Positions 37,598-45,021 of a stretch of DNA of 64,000 bases are shown in pieces. The notes below the pieces were generated by a model, which saw nothing but the letters and a program-made list of their open reading frames with translations, was not told the origin of the DNA and made no database searches. The DNA lies in NCBI GenBank assembly GCA_910585275.1, contig CAJUCW010000020.1, forward strand, positions 4,594 through 68,593, written 5' to 3'. This stretch comes from an uncultured Muribaculaceae bacterium (lineage in GTDB: Bacteria; Bacteroidota; Bacteroidia; Bacteroidales; Muribaculaceae). Position 1 is the stretch's first letter, and every line of letters starts with the position of its first letter. The position numbers and the translations under genes are program-made.

Positions 37598-39253
37598 TTA
37601 ATCATTGCCCCGGCTTCTAAGAAAGGCGACTATATCTTCCTTTTCGGGCACTCCGAGCTTCTTCCGTATAGACGATTTGCGGACGTAGATTGTGGAGGTA
37701 GTCTGACCAGTGATTACGCTAATCTCTTTTGTCGAGAATCCTGCTACCATCAGAACGATAATCTGCTCCTCTTTCGGGGTGAGTTGTTCTCCATATTGTC
37801 TGTGCAGTTTACTGTAAAATCCGGAATAGAGGCTGTCGATCATCTCGAATACCTTTTCCCAATCTACAAGTTCTCCGTTGGTTTTGCCATCAATGGCAGA
37901 GATTTTACGCAGCATTTCACAATTCTGCTCAGTAGGAGTCTCTGCCACCATCTTTATTATGCCAAGCTGTTTTAGCATCAAGCCTCGTAAAGATGAAGAG
38001 TCTGCTGTTTCAGGCTCCTGCGCAGGCACAGATCTGTACTCGTCCACCATTTTCTGCAACGCTTCGATACGTTCCTCATTGTCGCGTTCGCGCTGACGGC
38101 GTAGTATGAATATCCATGCACTGCCGCCAAGAATCAAAAGTGCCGCAAGACTTATAATAAGTATTATCACAGTTTTGTGGTCGCTTTCGGCTTTCAGCGT
38201 CAGTGCGCGGTTCTGCTGGCGCAACGCACCGCGTTCCGACTCCCACTGTGACGCCTTCATGCGGTTGAAGCGCTCGTTCTGGCGGTTGTTCAGTCTGTTG
38301 ATATGCGTCAGTTTTATGCGTCCGGTCTGTCTGAAATCAATCATGGCATGGAGCAGATTGCTATAGCTGCGGAAGTAAGCGTCTTCATCACCTCTCAGTC
38401 TGACAGCAATGCTGTCGGCTGTTTTAAGATGATGTGTCGCCAGATTCACATTTCCTCTGTTCAGAGCATTAATGGCATATTGGAAGTGGAGCATATCGGC
38501 GGCACCGTTGTCGGGTCCGGCTTTGCTGAATATATCGCTGACAAGTCTGTCGCTTTCTCCATCTCGTCCGGCCTCAGTAAGAAGCTGTGACTGCTCAACC
38601 ATAAACAGAAACTGCTTGTCACCCCAGTGGTGGCTACGGGCATAGTCGATAAGCTCGTTCACAAGATATAAGGCAGAGTCAATTTCTCCGGCATACTCAT
38701 ATCCAGCCAAGAGCATATACTTTGCCTCCATCTTTCTCAGAGTATCGGTTTCGAGTATATGAAGCCTTTTTGCCAACGGTATAATTGGGCGGCCTTGATA
38801 TTCAGATGCACCGAGCAAGACGCGGATTCTCAATGCCTCTGTCATTAGAGAATCGGGCACATTCGACAGCTTTGTAAGAGAATCAAGCATTGCGATTGAA
38901 CCGGGAGTGTCGCCAACCCAAAACTTGTAGAATGCAAGTGCGGTGCCGCTTCGTATGTCTTTCACAATATCTTTTCCTCGATAATAATTGTGGGCAAAGG
39001 TAATCAATGAGTCCCCAATCATTGAGCGGTTGCGCTTCATGTGACCGAATGCGTTGAGGTAGTGGTATTTTGCTTTCAAGGAGTCAACCTTGAGGTCTGA
39101 CGGATCTATCGCCTTCAAAATAGCCAATGCGCTGTCCGGATTACTTTCCATCAATCGCTCGGCCTGACCGATTTCCTTGTCATGCGTTGCCCTCGACTTC
39201 GAACAAGATGCGAGTATGACAATGACTAATAGCACGTATATTATTTTTCTCAT
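37598..39253 (-). CDS. Envelope-anchored TPR protein with C-terminal LuxR-type DNA-binding domain
   Basis: 551 residues from the ATG with CAT at 39251-39253. N-terminus MRKIIYVLLVIVILASCSKSRA has a lipobox-like ILASC, followed by TPR-like helices (residues 25-340; SNPDSALAILKAID) outside the membrane, one transmembrane helix (VIILIISLAALLILGGSAWIFIL, about 365-388), a basic coiled segment, and a LuxR helix-turn-helix (LTPKEEQIIVLMVAGFSTKEISVITGQTTSTIYVRKSSIRKKLGV) in the cytoplasm. This is a one-protein envelope sensor-regulator found in Bacteroidales. It lies just upstream of, and co-directional with, the GLPGLI operon, its likely target. No response-regulator receiver domain. Confidence 0.82.
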   Translation of the reverse strand: MRKIIYVLLVIVILASCSKSRATHDKEIGQAERLMESNPDSALAILKAIDPSDLKVDSLKAKYHYLNAFGHMKRNRSMIGDSLITFAHNYYRGKDIVKDIRSGTALAFYKFWVGDTPGSIAMLDSLTKLSNVPDSLMTEALRIRVLLGASEYQGRPIIPLAKRLHILETDTLRKMEAKYMLLAGYEYAGEIDSALYLVNELIDYARSHHWGDKQFLFMVEQSQLLTEAGRDGESDRLVSDIFSKAGPDNGAADMLHFQYAINALNRGNVNLATHHLKTADSIAVRLRGDEDAYFRSYSNLLHAMIDFRQTGRIKLTHINRLNNRQNERFNRMKASQWESERGALRQQNRALTLKAESDHKTVIILIISLAALLILGGSAWIFILRRQRERDNEERIEALQKMVDEYRSVPAQEPETADSSSLRGLMLKQLGIIKMVAETPTEQNCEMLRKISAIDGKTNGELVDWEKVFEMIDSLYSGFYSKLHRQYGEQLTPKEEQIIVLMVAGFSTKEISVITGQTTSTIYVRKSSIRKKLGVPEKEDIVAFLRSRGND

Positions 39254-39873
39254 TTTCAAATTCGGTATGAGACTTATTATTTATTATAACGTTCTCATTG
39301 TCTAAAATAGATAAGGCAGGTTATTTTAGTTCTAATTCGATGTCCTCTATTGATGGCAGAGAACTCTTGAATTCGTCAGGAATGAATTTTTATGTCACGA
39401 CCGAGCGACTTTGAACCTTTCTTCGGTCGTTTAGCCCGCTAAACTCCCTCTTCAAGTTTCAAAATCGTCTCGAAAATCTGACGAAATCTTGAAAAAGAAA
39501 AAAGTTTCAACAACTTCAATTACAAAATTATAAAAATATTCTGACAAAGATGACATAAAATATGATGAATCTGTTTAATCCAAGGCGGCGTTTCCCTTCG
39601 CCGGTTTTTAGATTTAGAACGGTGTCGATTCGGTTTATCTCATAGGTTGTTAAAACGCTTTTGATTAAAGGTATTGGGAAATCCTGTCAGATTAGGTCTG
39701 GAAGTAGGTCATAAAAACAGACCGAGCGAGAGAAATGTGGTCAGACTTCCATTAACCATCGTTTTTAACAACCTCTTAATTCAAAGACAGTCAACCCCGA
39801 CATCACTGCCGAGGTTGACTGTCCCTACTTTATATGTATTCTTGCACGGTAATTATCTTTCAATCTATTACCG
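39254..39873. other. Gene-free 620-bp region with hairpins and a copy of a duplicated inverted repeat
   Basis: No gene seen. It has an 8-bp perfect hairpin at 39397-39430 (ACGACCGA / TCGGTCGT), a minus-strand TAATTTTG box at 39523-39530 with a weak relative of the CRP/FNR-like palindrome at 39540-39555 (12 of 16 positions), and the inverted repeat at 39787-39821 listed separately. The box could be a distant promoter for the TPR-LuxR gene. Confidence 0.5.
39787..39846 (-). repeat. Duplicated inverted-repeat element, copy 1
   Basis: CAGTCAACC (39788-39796) pairs with GGTTGACTG (39813-39821), a 9-bp stem with a 16-nt loop, followed by TATGTATTCTTGCA. A nearly identical block lies at 42117-42172, differing by one base in the stem-loop. 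Both sit just downstream of minus-strand genes (S41 remnant here), so it may act as a terminator or stability element for them. Confidence 0.65.
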
Positions 39874-40434
39874 TCATAATTTATTTTCCATTTTCTGAGT
39901 TACCCAGACAGTCCACTCGTCCAAGTTATCAGTTAGGGATTGAGGATAATCAATCGGGATTATTATATCAGGTGCAATACCAGTTTTGTCAATGCCTTTA
40001 TCAGGAAGGCGACATGATCTGGCTATAGGTATATATATAGGAAATTTGCTATTAGGCAATGCAGTTTCCCTGGTGGACGAATAATCCAAACATCCTCCGG
40101 TATTCTCTATTCCATAAATGGTTGTCCTATCGGAAATCGCCTTAGCCTGAATTAGCAATTCTTCTGTTGCCGAACCATTATTGGCATCAATTATGAAAGC
40201 CACTTTCTGAGTTTCAATCTGATTTCTCAAGGTTGCAACTATTGAATCATATTGCTGGCGATTCGCCTCAGTAATTTGAGTTTCAAAACCAGCATAGCTC
40301 GATTCTAATTCATGAAGCGCAAACACAAAATCTTCAAGATTTTGTGCTACGGAGCTATCTGGCTGTTCAGTCTGCGCTATAATAGCGGTAACAACTATTA
40401 AGCATAACGATGATGTTATGATTCGTTTTCTCAT
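39874..40434 (-). pseudogene. Internally deleted S41 (C-terminal processing) peptidase
   Basis: 186 residues. An intact signal peptide (MRKRIITSSLCLIVVTAIIAQ) and a helical N-terminal piece run directly into the end of an S41 domain: AFIIDANNGSATEELLIQAKAISDRTTIYGIENTGG, where the Ser of NGSATEE is the usual nucleophile position, and LPDKGIDKTGIAPDIIIP, the family C-terminal motif. The bulk of the S41 core, usually over 150 further residues, is absent and no PDZ domain is present. The frame is open, so the deletion product may still be made, but catalysis is doubtful. Confidence 0.6.
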
Positions 40435-40502
40435 TTGTTCTTGTTTTTATCAAAAAGATACATGTTCGTTACTTAAGTATATAACCATTTGAATATCTTG
40501 TA

Positions 40503-40934
40503 ATAATACTGTCTGAAAAATTGGAAACATCCGGAGGTCTTTCAACCGTTTTGAAACAGCGAATTGCCGGCACTTAGGTTGCCATTGTTGGCTGTATGGC
40601 AGTTGAGCTTATAGAGGAGGATATAAGAAGGCTTGGCTTTGTTGACCTTATATCGGTGCCAGACTGCACAAACTTGCCTAACTGCGATGTGGTAATATGC
40701 ACCTGCTCAGAAAAAGAGAATTGCAGGGCTGTTGTTACACATTATAATAGTGTCGGAATTTCTGTAATTTGTGCTTTCAATTTCGGTATCGGAGCCTGTG
40801 CCGTCATTTTGTCGCCACATAAAGAATTGCCACATTTTGTTGAGGATAAGGCTGACAGCGATACTTTCAAGGCTATGCTTCACTATACAAGCCCGAAATT
40901 CTACCTCTCGACGATTGCCAACGATGTCAATTAA
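40503..40934 (+). pseudogene. E1/ThiF-like (cyclodehydratase-type) enzyme fragment with in-frame stop
   Basis: One frame can be read from about 40503, LSEKLETSGGLSTVLKQRIAGT, then a TAG at 40575, then VAIVGCMAVELIEEDIRRLGF, which looks like the first Rossmann strand and helix of E1/ThiF-type proteins. It continues through CDVVICTCSEKENCRAVVTHYNSVGISVICAFNFGIGACAVILSPHKELPHF, in the style of the SagC/E1-like partners of YcaO enzymes. A start at the ATG at 40596 would give 112 residues lacking the nucleotide-binding strand. No YcaO or precursor peptide gene is adjacent. Family call is tentative. Confidence 0.4.
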
Positions 40935-41683
40935 AGCAGCTTGTAATTGGTGGCGTAAGAAATAGCCTCTGAAATATTGTTTACCTCTAATTTCTCAAAT
41001 AATCTCCGACGTGCAGATTTCACGGAGTCAACGGCAAGGTGGGCACGTTCGGCGATAGCATTGATTGTCAATCCTTGTATTGAGAGGGTCAGTATTTCTT
41101 TCTCTGTCTCATTTAAGATAGGAGTGTCATGTACAACCCATTTGTGAAAATGCAAATCATATTCCCAGAATTCTCTCTTGCCACGGCAGTGCATTGTGAT
41201 TTGTCCGGCGATGGAGTGGGTAGATAGCGACACTACAGCAAGTCCGAGCCATACGCTTCCGTCTGGCTGATATGCGAATCCTGTCAACTTATGGTTTATA
41301 AGGACTTTTGCATGCCCGTTGACGATGTGAAAATCATAGGAAATAGTATATAGCTTTCTTTCAGCAGGAGGAACTTTATTGATGAAAGAGAAACCTGCTT
41401 TGTTTATTTCCAATAGCATTTTGACCTCCTCCGGGGGTACATGGTTAAGGTAGAACTGATAACCGAGTCGTTTTACCTCATCCGCCGACATTCCACATAA
41501 GAACAGCGGATTTGGTGAAACATACAGAAAATTTTTGCGGTAGTAGTCTATTATATAGACACTCTGGTAAGTGGCGTTGGCAAACGCTTCGGCGGTGCGC
41601 ACAAGAGTGTCGGCAAGCCCGTAATCTGGTTCTCCGCTCACCACGTTTCCGGTAAAGAAGAAGTTTTCAATCTTATTCTCCAT
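40931..41683 (-). CDS. LuxR-family regulator with PAS-like sensor domain
   Basis: 250 residues from the ATG with CAT at 41681-41683; an upstream ATG at 41716 would lie on the -7 box, so it is rejected. Residues 30-160 look PAS-like (VYIIDYYRKNFLYVSPNPLFLCGMSADEVKRLGYQFYLNHVPPEE is the typical PAS opening). The C-terminus is a LuxR helix-turn-helix (LNETEKEILTLSIQGLTINAIAERAHLAVDSVKSARRRLFEKLEV). Cytosolic one-component regulator. Its promoter carries the same CRP/FNR-like palindrome as the GLPGLI operon, so it may form a second tier of that regulon. Confidence 0.82.
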   Translation of the reverse strand: MENKIENFFFTGNVVSGEPDYGLADTLVRTAEAFANATYQSVYIIDYYRKNFLYVSPNPLFLCGMSADEVKRLGYQFYLNHVPPEEVKMLLEINKAGFSFINKVPPAERKLYTISYDFHIVNGHAKVLINHKLTGFAYQPDGSVWLGLAVVSLSTHSIAGQITMHCRGKREFWEYDLHFHKWVVHDTPILNETEKEILTLSIQGLTINAIAERAHLAVDSVKSARRRLFEKLEVNNISEAISYATNYKLL

Positions 41684-41713
41684 ACTCCATATCTTTGAAG
41701 TCTTTTTATCCGG

Positions 41714-41758
41714 CAAAGTTACATAGCAAAAATGACAAAGGCTGTGACATTTGTCACA
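41714..41758 (-). promoter_or_regulatory. PAS-LuxR gene promoter with CRP/FNR-like site
   Basis: Minus strand: palindrome TGTGACAAATGTCACA (41758-41743), 21 bp, then TAACTTTG (41721-41714). The 16-mer is the exact reverse complement of the one read on the same strand before the GLPGLI operon, and being palindromic the two are the same site. No TTTG -33 box. Confidence 0.75.
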
Positions 41759-42213
41759 GTTATCCGTTAAAAAAGCCTTTTTAGTGTTTAATCCTCCGAT
41801 TTTTTCATCAAGTGTATGTGGCTATGATTTCGCGGAAGCGAAGGAGATAATCACGCGATAGGCATGAGAACCAATATGTCATTTGTTTTCTTAAATTCCG
41901 TGGAATGGCGACGCCAATCAAGTGGAAAACTTAGCTAAAATATCTGATACTAAAACCATACTCTCTGAAAAATTAGTAAATTTGCAATCTAATACGCTCA
42001 TAAATAACAAAAAACTGCCCGGTTGAAAGCGATATGCTTATTTCAACGGTCACTTATTCATTGGCTTTTACCAAGAATTCTCGCAACGTTGGCGAAAATA
42101 ATGGCGAGAATGGTAAACAGTCAACCCCGACATCTCTGCCGAGGTTGACTGTCTTTACATGTATTCTTGCATGAAGTTTATGTAGTAGATTCCGTTTGAG
42201 TATGATAATTAGT
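41759..42213. other. Gene-free 455-bp region with hairpins
   Basis: No gene recognised. A plus-strand TAnnTTTG-like box (GTAAATTTGC near 41967-41976) suggests the start of a lost transcription unit. An 8-bp inverted repeat, ATTCTCGC (42077-42084) with GCGAGAAT (42104-42111), lies just before copy 2 of the duplicated inverted-repeat element. Confidence 0.5.
42117..42172 (-). repeat. Duplicated inverted-repeat element, copy 2
   Basis: CAGTCAACC (42118-42126) and GGTTGACTG (42143-42151) with the same 16-nt loop as copy 1 except one base, followed by ATGTATTCTTGCA. It lies 3' of the small secreted protein gene at 42214, in the same relation as copy 1 to its gene. Confidence 0.65.
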
Positions 42214-42540
42214 TTATTGACAGACTTTGATTTTGGTTTTCTTACCGTTAATCCGGAGGGTTACTTTCGGATTTGAGAATTGAGTGATGTGTGGAAAGGT
42301 GAGTGTTACAGTTGCCACTCCATCCTTTAACGTAGTCTTGACAGAAGTTGCCGGATATTTTTCACCTTTCCAAGTGGGAATAAGTTTCACATCAGTAACG
42401 GTATATCTGTTCCCTGCATTATTATCTGTGAAAACTATTGTCACCTTGTTATTGTAGTTGTTGAATCCCTGACAATGAGGTTTCGCGTAGGCTGTCACAC
42501 TGATCAGCATGACAAAAATTATGAATACGAGATGTTTCAT
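42214..42540 (-). CDS. Small secreted protein, unknown function
   Basis: 108 residues from the ATG with CAT at 42538-42540 (MKHLVFIIFVMLISVTAYAK); fourteen upstream codons lack similarity to a signal. After cleavage an 88-residue beta-rich domain remains, with two Cys (PHCQGF and the final VCQ) that could form a disulphide across the domain. I do not recognise the family; size and pattern suggest an immunoglobulin-like or adhesin-like fold. Alone between two hairpin regions. Confidence 0.6.
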   Translation of the reverse strand: MKHLVFIIFVMLISVTAYAKPHCQGFNNYNNKVTIVFTDNNAGNRYTVTDVKLIPTWKGEKYPATSVKTTLKDGVATVTLTFPHITQFSNPKVTLRINGKKTKIKVCQ

Positions 42541-42611
42541 ATCATAGAGATTAGAAGTGTGATTTTCTGTTGTTGCAGGCATGGGTCCACGGTAGCTTTT
42601 GAGGTTGGTAT

Positions 42612-43028
42612 TTATCTTTTTCTAAGCTCAATGAGGGCCTCTATCATGCTGCCGTCCATGGGGATCCCTTTTTCTTCCATCCTGTCGTTCACCTTTTGCT
42701 TGACATCGCTGAGGATATGAGTGTCCATTTCCTCCCAGGAATAAATCTCGGAGCCGTCATCATTGGTGGTGACACGTGCATTATACTCAGTACGGTTGCC
42801 GACCGAATCAGTGACATAGTATATAATCACAGTTTGGAATTTGCCACCATCAAGTTCATGTGTGTCAGACATACCCACGTATTGTATGGCGGGGACAGAT
42901 GCAAGACGGGTAATGGTTGCCTGTTCAAGATTTTTGTCACGCAGATTTCCTTTGCCCGGAGAACATGAGGCGATGGCGAATGACACCATCAGAATGAGGA
43001 ACGCGAGAGTGTAGGTTTTTGTCTTCAT
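42612..43028 (-). CDS. Putative lipoprotein, unknown function
   Basis: 138 residues with a clear lipobox (MVSFAIASCSPG, Cys near 22). The mature part has a beta-rich middle (FQTVIIYYVTDSVGNRTEYNARVTTNDDGSEIYSWEEMD) and a charged helical C-terminus. No known family recognised. Its promoter at 43060-43092 is one of the best TTTG/TAnnTTTG pairs in the window. Confidence 0.65.
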   Translation of the reverse strand: MKTKTYTLAFLILMVSFAIASCSPGKGNLRDKNLEQATITRLASVPAIQYVGMSDTHELDGGKFQTVIIYYVTDSVGNRTEYNARVTTNDDGSEIYSWEEMDTHILSDVKQKVNDRMEEKGIPMDGSMIEALIELRKR

Positions 43029-43059
43029 TTCACATCAGGTTTTAATGATTTTTCTGATG

Positions 43060-43092
43060 CAAAATTACATCTAAACTGATTTAAACTCCAAA
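43060..43092 (-). promoter_or_regulatory. Promoter of the lipoprotein gene at 42612
   Basis: Minus strand: TTTG (43092-43089), 21 bp, TAATTTTG (43067-43060), matching the Bacteroidota -33/-7 pattern. The -7 box ends 31 bp before the start codon. Confidence 0.65.
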
Positions 43093-43191
43093 TATAAAAG
43101 TCTTAATGCGGAAGGCGCAACATATTGAAAATCAAAGCTTGTGTTTTTCAAAAGTCTTAATGAGACGTTGCCCGGTCTTAAGGAACGAACT

Positions 43192-43707
43192 CTAAAGTAT
43201 TTTCGAGAAGATTTTTACGGATGTGAAGCCGTCTTTTGTGCATAACCAGTCGGGTAGGGTGCCTACGTGGCAAAAGCCGGCTTTTTCAAACGCCTTTTCC
43301 GAATCCCGGTTCATTCCTTCGACTCTGGCCCAAAGGGAGTGCAATAATAGAGATTCCGAAGCATAGTCGCAAAGTCTGGTAAGTGCTTCCGAGGCGAATC
43401 CTCGTTTGCGAAATCCTTCCATGACATATATTCCGACATAGGCCCTCTTGTGGAGGACCGATATTTCATAGACGTCGGCTATTCCAATAGGCGACATGGT
43501 GTTTTTCTCCAAAATGATAAGCCTTAACTGGCCTGCCGAAAAAGGGTCGGCGTCATAGCCGAGGGCATAATCGCGGAGCTGGCGCCGAGAGAGGGGGGCT
43601 ACAGTGTCGCTGTAACGCCATGCGAGCGGGTCGTTTTCCACCTCAAACATGAAATCGGCATCAATGGGTTCCACTGCCCGGAGAATAAGACGAGCTGAAG
43701 CAAGCAT
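43192..43707 (-). CDS. GNAT-family N-acetyltransferase, RimJ/RimL-like
   Basis: 171 residues. LILRAVEPIDADFMFEVENDPLAWRYSD is the typical N-terminal strand-helix, and AYVGIYVMEGFRKRGFASEALTRLCDYA holds the acetyl-CoA pyrophosphate loop (RKRGFASEA as Q/RxxGxG/A variant). It would acetylate a protein N-terminus or small amine; the acceptor is unknown. It begins 6 nt after recR and is likely co-transcribed. Confidence 0.85.
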   Translation of the reverse strand: MLASARLILRAVEPIDADFMFEVENDPLAWRYSDTVAPLSRRQLRDYALGYDADPFSAGQLRLIILEKNTMSPIGIADVYEISVLHKRAYVGIYVMEGFRKRGFASEALTRLCDYASESLLLHSLWARVEGMNRDSEKAFEKAGFCHVGTLPDWLCTKDGFTSVKIFSKIL

Positions 43708-43713
43708 AGCGTT

Positions 43714-44340
43714 TTATTTTTTTGGAAATGTATCGGAAAAGAGCACCCTGTTCTGGATGGATTTTCCCAGCGTGAGCTCGTCGGTATATTCAAGTTCGTT
43801 GCCTATGCTTAGGCCACGGGCAAGCATCGTTACGCGCACCGGGAGGTCGGCAAGTTTTCTATAGATATAGAAATTGGTGGTATCGCCTTCTATCGTGGGG
43901 CTTAGGGCGAGTATCACTTCCTGAAGGTTTTCTTCCGAAACCCTCTTAACGAGGCTTTCAATTTCAAGGTCGGAGGGGCTAACGCCGTCAAGTGGGGAAA
44001 TCACCCCGCCGAGCACATGATAGAGCCCCGGATGCTGATGGGTGGATTCAATGGTAATCACGTCTTTTACGTTTTCTACGACGCAAACCGTCGTGGCGTC
44101 GCGCCTCGAATCGTTGCAGATAGGGCAGATTTCATGCTCGCTGATGTTGTGGCATCGTGAGCAATAGCAGATGTTGCGGCGCATATTGATGATTGATTCC
44201 CCAAGGGCCGTAGCTTCCGACTCGTCCCTGCGGAGAATGTGGAGAGCAAGGCGTAGCGCGGTCTTTCTCCCTATTCCGGGAAGTTTGGAAAGCTCGTTTA
44301 CCGCATTTTCAAGAAGGGAAGAATTAAACGATTGAATCAT
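43714..44340 (-). CDS. recR: Recombination protein RecR
   Basis: 208 residues, standard length. N-terminal helix-hairpin-helix (LSKLPGIGRKTALRLALHIL), four-Cys zinc finger (CYCSRCHNISEHEICPIC), then a Toprim domain (VCVVENVKDVITIEST, GGVISPLDGVSPSDL) and the C-terminal LARGLSIGNELEYTDELTLGKSI. Works with RecF/RecO to load RecA on gapped DNA. Confidence 0.96.
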   Translation of the reverse strand: MIQSFNSSLLENAVNELSKLPGIGRKTALRLALHILRRDESEATALGESIINMRRNICYCSRCHNISEHEICPICNDSRRDATTVCVVENVKDVITIESTHQHPGLYHVLGGVISPLDGVSPSDLEIESLVKRVSEENLQEVILALSPTIEGDTTNFYIYRKLADLPVRVTMLARGLSIGNELEYTDELTLGKSIQNRVLFSDTFPKK

Positions 44341-44344
44341 GGTG

Positions 44345-44352
44345 CAAAATTA
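44345..44352 (-). promoter_or_regulatory. -7 box for recR
   Basis: Minus strand TAATTTTG ends only 5 bp before the recR ATG, so the message would have an extremely short leader or be leaderless. No TTTG at the expected distance. Confidence 0.45.
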
Positions 44353-44381
44353 CAAAAACTTTAAACAACTTCGTCGCGACG

Positions 44382-44413
44382 TTTGTAAAAACGGGTTAAA
44401 AAGATTAGTTTTG
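44382..44413 (+). promoter_or_regulatory. ruvA-sprA promoter
   Basis: TTTG (44382-44385), 20 bp, TAGTTTTG (44406-44413), 17 bp before the ruvA ATG. Both Bacteroidota elements are exact with the preferred spacing. Confidence 0.7.
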
Positions 44414-44430
44414 CATCAAAATAGAAAAAG

Positions 44431-45021
44431 ATGATAGATTATATAAGCGGACCGATAGCGGAGCTCACTCCGACCACTGCGGTGATAGATTGTTCAGGAG
44501 TGGGTTATGAACTCAATATATCTCTTATCGATTATGCCGAACTCAACGGAGCCCAAGGCACGTCGGTGGTGAAACTCTTCGTGCATGAGGCAATAAGGGA
44601 AGATGCCCATCTTCTTTATGGTTTTTTAACTAAAAGGAGCCGCGAACTTTTCCGCTTGCTTATAGGCGTGAGCGGGGTAGGACCCAACACTGCGCGCCTT
44701 ATCTTGTCATCGCTTACTGCTGACCAGCTTGAATCGTCGATTGCTTCCGGACAAGATGCCGCCTTGAAAGCGGTAAAGGGAATCGGAGGCAAAACGGCGC
44801 AACGTATAATAGTGGATCTGCGCGATAAAATAAAAACTGACCCAAGTGCGTTATTTTCAAGTGCGCCAGTGGCGGGAGAAGCTTACGACGATTCGGTTGC
44901 AGCGCTTGTCATGCTTGGGTTTACAGCCCAACAGAGCCAAAAAGTCTTGAAGAAGATATTTGCCGCCGACCCGACACTGAGCACGGAGAAAGCCATAAAG
45001 CAGGCTCTCACGATGCTCTGA
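44431..45021 (+). CDS. ruvA: Holliday junction DNA helicase subunit RuvA
   Basis: 196 residues. OB-fold N-terminus (MIDYISGPIAELTPTTAVIDCSGVGYELNIS, LFVHEAIREDAHLLYGF), the helix-hairpin-helix domain (LLIGVSGVGPNTARLILSSL, AVKGIGGKTAQRIIVDLRDKI) and the flexible C-terminal domain III for RuvB contact. The stop overlaps the sprA start (TGATG), an arrangement often seen in Bacteroidota although the two functions are unrelated. Confidence 0.96.
   Translation: MIDYISGPIAELTPTTAVIDCSGVGYELNISLIDYAELNGAQGTSVVKLFVHEAIREDAHLLYGFLTKRSRELFRLLIGVSGVGPNTARLILSSLTADQLESSIASGQDAALKAVKGIGGKTAQRIIVDLRDKIKTDPSALFSSAPVAGEAYDDSVAALVMLGFTAQQSQKVLKKIFAADPTLSTEKAIKQALTML

Noticed and set aside
39540..39555. Fourth CRP/FNR-like site before the TPR-LuxR gene
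   Set aside because: Only 12 of 16 positions match, symmetry is poor, and it is 9 bp rather than 20-21 bp from the nearest TAnnTTTG-like box.
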